Origin: Bacteroidales bacterium UBA5072
GTDB taxonomy: Bacteria; Bacteroidota; Bacteroidia; Bacteroidales; UBA10428
Direction of reading: 5' to 3'
Assembly (NCBI GenBank): GCA_002415855.1
Contig: DIAS01000004.1
Coordinates: forward strand, 1 to 27,716
Length of the DNA: 27,716 bases
Under the pieces are notes generated by a model. It was given only the letters and a program-made list of their open reading frames with translations. It ran no database searches and was not told the origin of the DNA. The position numbers were made by a program, and so were the translations under genes. Numbering within the stretch: the first letter of the stretch is position 1; every line of letters starts with the position of its first letter. Shown here one piece after another: positions 24,858 through 27,716 of the stretch.

Positions 24858-25235
24858 TCAGGCTGCTTCGGAGTACTCGTGATAACGAAATTCTGCCTTT
24901 CTCAGGAGCTCCTCAAAAATCTGTCCGCTTTCCAGGGCATCTTCGTCATCTGATTCGTAGTGCCAGTTAATGATCAGTTCCTTGACATCATTATTGGCAT
25001 CCAGCACTTTCAACAGTTCAAGAAGCTTCTTGGAAGAAGCGCTGTTCAGGTACTCCAGGTTGATATCCATCCTGACCACCTCGGCCTTGAGTTTCCCGAC
25101 CCATTCTATCAGGGGGGAATAGAATTTGTTGACATTTTCAGGCAGGGAGCGGCCCTCGATCAGCAATCTGCCATCGCTGGTGAACTTAATCAGCGGAGTA
25201 CTGTTGGTTGGTTCAAAATTCATGGTATTCATCAT
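24858..25235 (-). CDS. siaC: SiaC-family (DUF1987) regulatory phosphoprotein
   Basis: Small cytoplasmic protein of 125 residues with the DUF1987 core: PLIKFTSDGRLLIEGRSLPEN, then FYSPLIEWV, then the phosphosite region LEYLNSASSKKLLELL, then INWHYESDDEDALESGQIFEEL. In Pseudomonas, SiaC is switched by a Ser/Thr kinase (SiaB) and phosphatase (SiaA) and binds the diguanylate cyclase SiaD. Here none of those partners is in the window, so the pathway output is unknown. The Ser cluster in NSASSKK is the likely phosphorylation site, by position. Several ATG codons lie at the start (25235, 25232, 25223); the first is used. Convergent with the preceding gene and divergent from the cyclase gene. Confidence 0.85.
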   Translation of the reverse strand: MMNTMNFEPTNSTPLIKFTSDGRLLIEGRSLPENVNKFYSPLIEWVGKLKAEVVRMDINLEYLNSASSKKLLELLKVLDANNDVKELIINWHYESDDEDALESGQIFEELLRKAEFRYHEYSEAA

Positions 25236-25365
25236 CGTTAGGTTTTGTTTTCATACTTTTCTACGTTATCGGTGTAAATAAGATTGAAAGTTATGACGAA
25301 CGCACAAAATTGATTGATTATATTAGCCGGAAACGAAGTTAATTTATCAATTGACCTCCAAGGAC

Positions 25366-26016
25366 ATGCAGGTAATCGATCTGACCCATACCATCGAAGA
25401 AGGAATGCCGGCTTATCCGGGTTCGGAAGGAGTCAGGCTGGAGAGCCTGGCCGGCATTGATCCGGATGGTTATAATGAGCTCATGCTTCACTTTCCCACA
25501 CACACGGGCACACATATCGATTGTGGAAGACACTTTCTGGCCGGTGGCCCTGACACAAGCCGTAATCCGGAAAGGTTCATCGGCCGAGGACTGGTAATCG
25601 ACTGCCAACGGCAAGGGAAAGCCCGGATCATCGCGAAGACATATCTTCAGCAGTTTGAATCCAGGCTAAAACAGGCTGATTTTGTGATTTTTCATACCGG
25701 CTGGAGCCGTTTCTGGGGAACCACAGATTATTTCAGCGGATTTCCGGTTCCGGATCAGGAGGCGGCCCGCTACCTTACGGGATTTCAACTGAAAGGTATC
25801 GGAACCGATACAGTCAGCTTCGATCACATAGATTCACATGAATTTCAGATACATAAGATTTTCCTTGCTGCGGGCTTTACCCTGATAGAGAATCTTGCGA
25901 ATCTCAAAAAACTGCCGATGGAGGGATTCCTCTTCTCCTGCCTCCCGCTTAAGATCAAGGATGGAGACGGGTCACCGGTAAGGGCAGTCGGGGTTCTGGG
26001 GACAACTGGCAACTAA
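25366..26016 (+). CDS. Cyclase-family metal-dependent hydrolase (KynB-like fold)
   Basis: Predicted hydrolase of 216 residues in the cyclase family (PF04199), which includes bacterial arylformamidase KynB and isatin hydrolase. The metal-binding HTGTHIDCGRHF (HxGTHxD-x3-H) is intact, and an active-site segment follows with FHTGWSRFW and FDHIDSHEFQIHKI. The N-terminal IDLTHTIEEGMPAYPG is characteristic. ATG 25366 is chosen; a TTG at 25351 gives five extra residues with no support. No other kynurenine or tryptophan catabolism gene is in view, so arylformamidase should not be assumed; the substrate is unknown. It is a stand-alone gene on the plus strand. Confidence 0.85.
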   Translation: MQVIDLTHTIEEGMPAYPGSEGVRLESLAGIDPDGYNELMLHFPTHTGTHIDCGRHFLAGGPDTSRNPERFIGRGLVIDCQRQGKARIIAKTYLQQFESRLKQADFVIFHTGWSRFWGTTDYFSGFPVPDQEAARYLTGFQLKGIGTDTVSFDHIDSHEFQIHKIFLAAGFTLIENLANLKKLPMEGFLFSCLPLKIKDGDGSPVRAVGVLGTTGN

Positions 26017-26058
26017 TATTGCCAAAAATAGCATACATACATTATCAAGTTTTTTTCG

Positions 26059-26066
26059 TACTTTTG
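26059..26066 (+). promoter_or_regulatory. -7 promoter element for the GT5-like gene
   Basis: TACTTTTG, an exact TAnnTTTG match, lies 31 bp before the ATG at 26098. A run of T residues lies just upstream, but no clear -33 TTTG is placed at the expected spacing. Confidence 0.55.
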
Positions 26067-26097
26067 TACGAATTTAAAAAAACAGTTGAAGAACTAA

Positions 26098-26913
26098 ATG
26101 ACAGGGACTAAAGTTCTTTACGTTTCCCAGGAAATAACCCCATACCTTCCCGAAACAGAAATGTCGGTTATTGGAAGAAACCTGCCACAGGCTATCCAGG
26201 AGAAGGGCAGGGAGATCCGCACATTTATGCCCAAATACGGGTGTATCAATGAGCGGAGAAACCAGCTTCATGAAGTTATCCGGTTATCTGGGATGAACAT
26301 TATCATAGACGATACAGATCATCCCCTGATCATTAAAGTCGCCTCCATTCAGGCTGCCCGTATGCAGGTATACTTCATCGACAACGATGATTACTTCCAG
26401 CGCAAATTCCTCTTCAGTGATGATTCCGGGGGATTTTTTGATGACAACGATGAGCGTGCCATGTTTTTTGCCAGAGGCGTTATTGAAACGGTAAAGAAGC
26501 TGCAATGGCCTCCCAATATTATACACTGCCATGGATGGTTCTCAGCATTGATATCGGTATACATCAAGAAACTTTACGATGATGATCCCGTTTTCAAGAA
26601 CTCCAGGGTTGTCTTATCGCTTTATGATAACGAGTTCGACCACCAGCTCAATAAATCGTTCATGAAGAAGCTCAGCATGGACGGTGTGCCTTCCGAGGAT
26701 CTTAAAGTGGTGGAAGAACCTAATTATTTGAATTTTTGCAAATTAGCCGTGAACATGTCAGACGGATTGATTGTTGGCAGCAAGAAGATACATCATGATG
26801 TCCTGAAGTACATGGAGAAATCCGGCAAACCGTTGTTGCCTTACCAGGATCCGGAATCGTATGTGGATTCATATTCCCTCTTTTACGATCAGATCATGAA
26901 TGGATCGCACTGA
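26098..26913 (+). CDS. Truncated glycogen-synthase-like protein (GT5 N-domain only)
   Basis: 271 residues resembling only the N-terminal Rossmann domain of glycogen/starch synthase (PF08323); the C-terminal glycosyltransferase domain is absent. The opening VLYVSQEITPYLPETEMSVI aligns with the GlgA start, but the ADP-glucose-binding KTGG is replaced by PETE (18-21). The conserved HxHDWH becomes HCHGWF (143-148), losing Asp and His. The C-terminus ends naturally (YDQIMNGSH, TGA) with no remnant of the missing domain before glmS 30 bp later. Such short forms are, as I recall, widespread in Bacteroidota and often near panC or glmS, so this is probably an old, fixed derivative. Catalysis is doubtful; a regulatory or sugar-binding role is inference. 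Confidence 0.8.
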   Translation: MTGTKVLYVSQEITPYLPETEMSVIGRNLPQAIQEKGREIRTFMPKYGCINERRNQLHEVIRLSGMNIIIDDTDHPLIIKVASIQAARMQVYFIDNDDYFQRKFLFSDDSGGFFDDNDERAMFFARGVIETVKKLQWPPNIIHCHGWFSALISVYIKKLYDDDPVFKNSRVVLSLYDNEFDHQLNKSFMKKLSMDGVPSEDLKVVEEPNYLNFCKLAVNMSDGLIVGSKKIHHDVLKYMEKSGKPLLPYQDPESYVDSYSLFYDQIMNGSH

Positions 26914-26943
26914 TGTTTTCAGGAATCACAAAATCATTATACT

Positions 26944-27716
26944 ATGTGTGGAATTGTTGGCTATATTGGATATCGGGAAGTATATCCGGTGCTGATCAAT
27001 GGACTAAAGCGGCTTGAATACCGTGGATATGATTCGGCTGGTATAGCCATTCTGGATGCCGGTCCCCACATATACAAATGCAAGGGGAAAGTCAGTGATC
27101 TGGAGAAACATGTCAACGGAAATTCCACCGGCGGTCATATCGGTATTGGTCATACAAGGTGGGCCACTCATGGTGAGCCAAATGATAAGAATGCGCATCC
27201 TCACCGGTCGTTCCATGGCAAGTTCATCCTGATCCATAACGGGATCATCGAAAACTATGCTCAGTTGAAGGAAAGACTTGTAAACAGGGGTTTTGAATTT
27301 TACAGTGATACTGACTCTGAGGTACTGGTCAACCTCATCGAGTACATTTACCTGAAAGGGGATGTTTCTGCCGAATTGGCAGTGAGGATAGCCCTGAGCA
27401 AAGTTGAAGGAGCCTATGGAGTTGTAATCATGTGCACCGATGAACCGGATAAGCTGATAGCGGCCCGGAAAGGCAGTCCTCTGGTTATCGGTGTGGGAAA
27501 TGATGAATACTTCCTGGCTTCGGATGCCACACCAATCGTTGAATATACAAAGAGTGTCATTTACCTCAGCGACCAGAATGTTGCCATAATAACCAGAAGC
27601 GAGCTTGTGCTTAAAACCCTCAAGAACATCCCGCTCACACCCACAGTTCAGCAGCTTGATCTCGACATTGGTGAAATAGACAAGGGAGGGTACGCCCATT
27701 TCATGCTCAAGGAGAT
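26944..27716 (+). CDS. glmS: Glucosamine-6-phosphate synthase (C-terminus cut by window edge)
   Basis: Glutamine-fructose-6-phosphate aminotransferase, first step of UDP-GlcNAc synthesis for peptidoglycan and lipopolysaccharide. About 257 codons are present before the window ends. ATG is followed directly by Cys (MCGIVGYIGYR), the N-terminal nucleophile of class II glutaminases after Met removal. GHTRWATHGEP, HNGIIENY and the SDTDSEV segment are all typical, and the frame runs into GGYAHFMLKE, the linker toward the isomerase domains. It lies 30 bp after the GT5-like gene, probably in the same transcript. No glmS ribozyme fits in that 30-bp gap, and none is expected in this phylum. Confidence 0.96.
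   Translation, partial: MCGIVGYIGYREVYPVLINGLKRLEYRGYDSAGIAILDAGPHIYKCKGKVSDLEKHVNGNSTGGHIGIGHTRWATHGEPNDKNAHPHRSFHGKFILIHNGIIENYAQLKERLVNRGFEFYSDTDSEVLVNLIEYIYLKGDVSAELAVRIALSKVEGAYGVVIMCTDEPDKLIAARKGSPLVIGVGNDEYFLASDATPIVEYTKSVIYLSDQNVAIITRSELVLKTLKNIPLTPTVQQLDLDIGEIDKGGYAHFMLKE

Noticed and set aside
26914..26943. glmS ribozyme/riboswitch
   Set aside because: The gap before glmS is only 30 bp, far too short, and no conserved core could be seen upstream within the neighbouring gene.
27004..27699. Long minus-strand ORF (231 codons) opposite glmS
   Set aside because: The plus strand encodes unmistakable GlmS throughout. The antisense frame shows no family motif and is a by-product of glmS codon use.
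1..27716. Mobile elements, tRNA or rRNA genes, prophage or attachment sites
   Set aside because: No transposase, integrase, inverted-repeat ends or RNA-gene cloverleaf was recognised. Gene content and base use look uniform, apart from the internal T9SS duplication.

Overview
The window comes from a member of the Bacteroidota, probably an environmental Bacteroidales-like lineage. Support: a type IX secretion (T9SS) sorting domain, a TonB receptor with an N-terminal carboxypeptidase-like domain, core promoters close to the Bacteroidota -7 element TAnnTTTG, a SiaC/DUF1987 protein and a stand-alone GT5-like protein. Species cannot be named from the sequence.

Bases 1-15677 look like one large phosphate-starvation (Pho) island. 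On the minus strand an outer-membrane porin (OprP/OprO family), pstS and pstC (cut by the window edge) form a high-affinity uptake operon. Divergent from it is a response regulator/histidine kinase pair of PhoB/PhoR type. A shared terminator separates phoR from a convergent operon encoding a TonB-dependent receptor and a 941-residue T9SS-exported protein with a duplicated domain. Next come a PlcP-type metallophosphoesterase joined to a glycosyltransferase (probable lipid remodelling), an unannotated 46-codon ORF, and a DUF47/PhoU-like protein with a PiT phosphate transporter.

The main observation is a shared regulatory architecture in front of these units. Tandem heptamers resembling TTGTAAC recur on an exact 11-bp period, as in PhoB boxes. 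In every case the last heptamer starts 17 bp upstream of an octamer resembling TAnnTTTG. I find this upstream of the porin/pst operon, phoBR, the TonB/T9SS operon, plcP (weak), the small ORF and DUF47-PiT. This ties the TonB/T9SS pair, the lipid-remodelling pair and the small ORF to phosphate limitation.

Bases 15740-27716 are housekeeping or conserved accessory genes: panC-panD-rfaE2-radA; a class A penicillin-binding protein on the minus strand; topA with an arginase-fold protein that has lost half its metal ligands; a minus-strand SiaC-like protein; a cyclase-family hydrolase; a GT5 N-domain protein lacking the ADP-glucose motif; and the start of glmS. Short tandem repeats sit at two convergent gene junctions.

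All motif positions were read by eye; no database search or statistical test was run.
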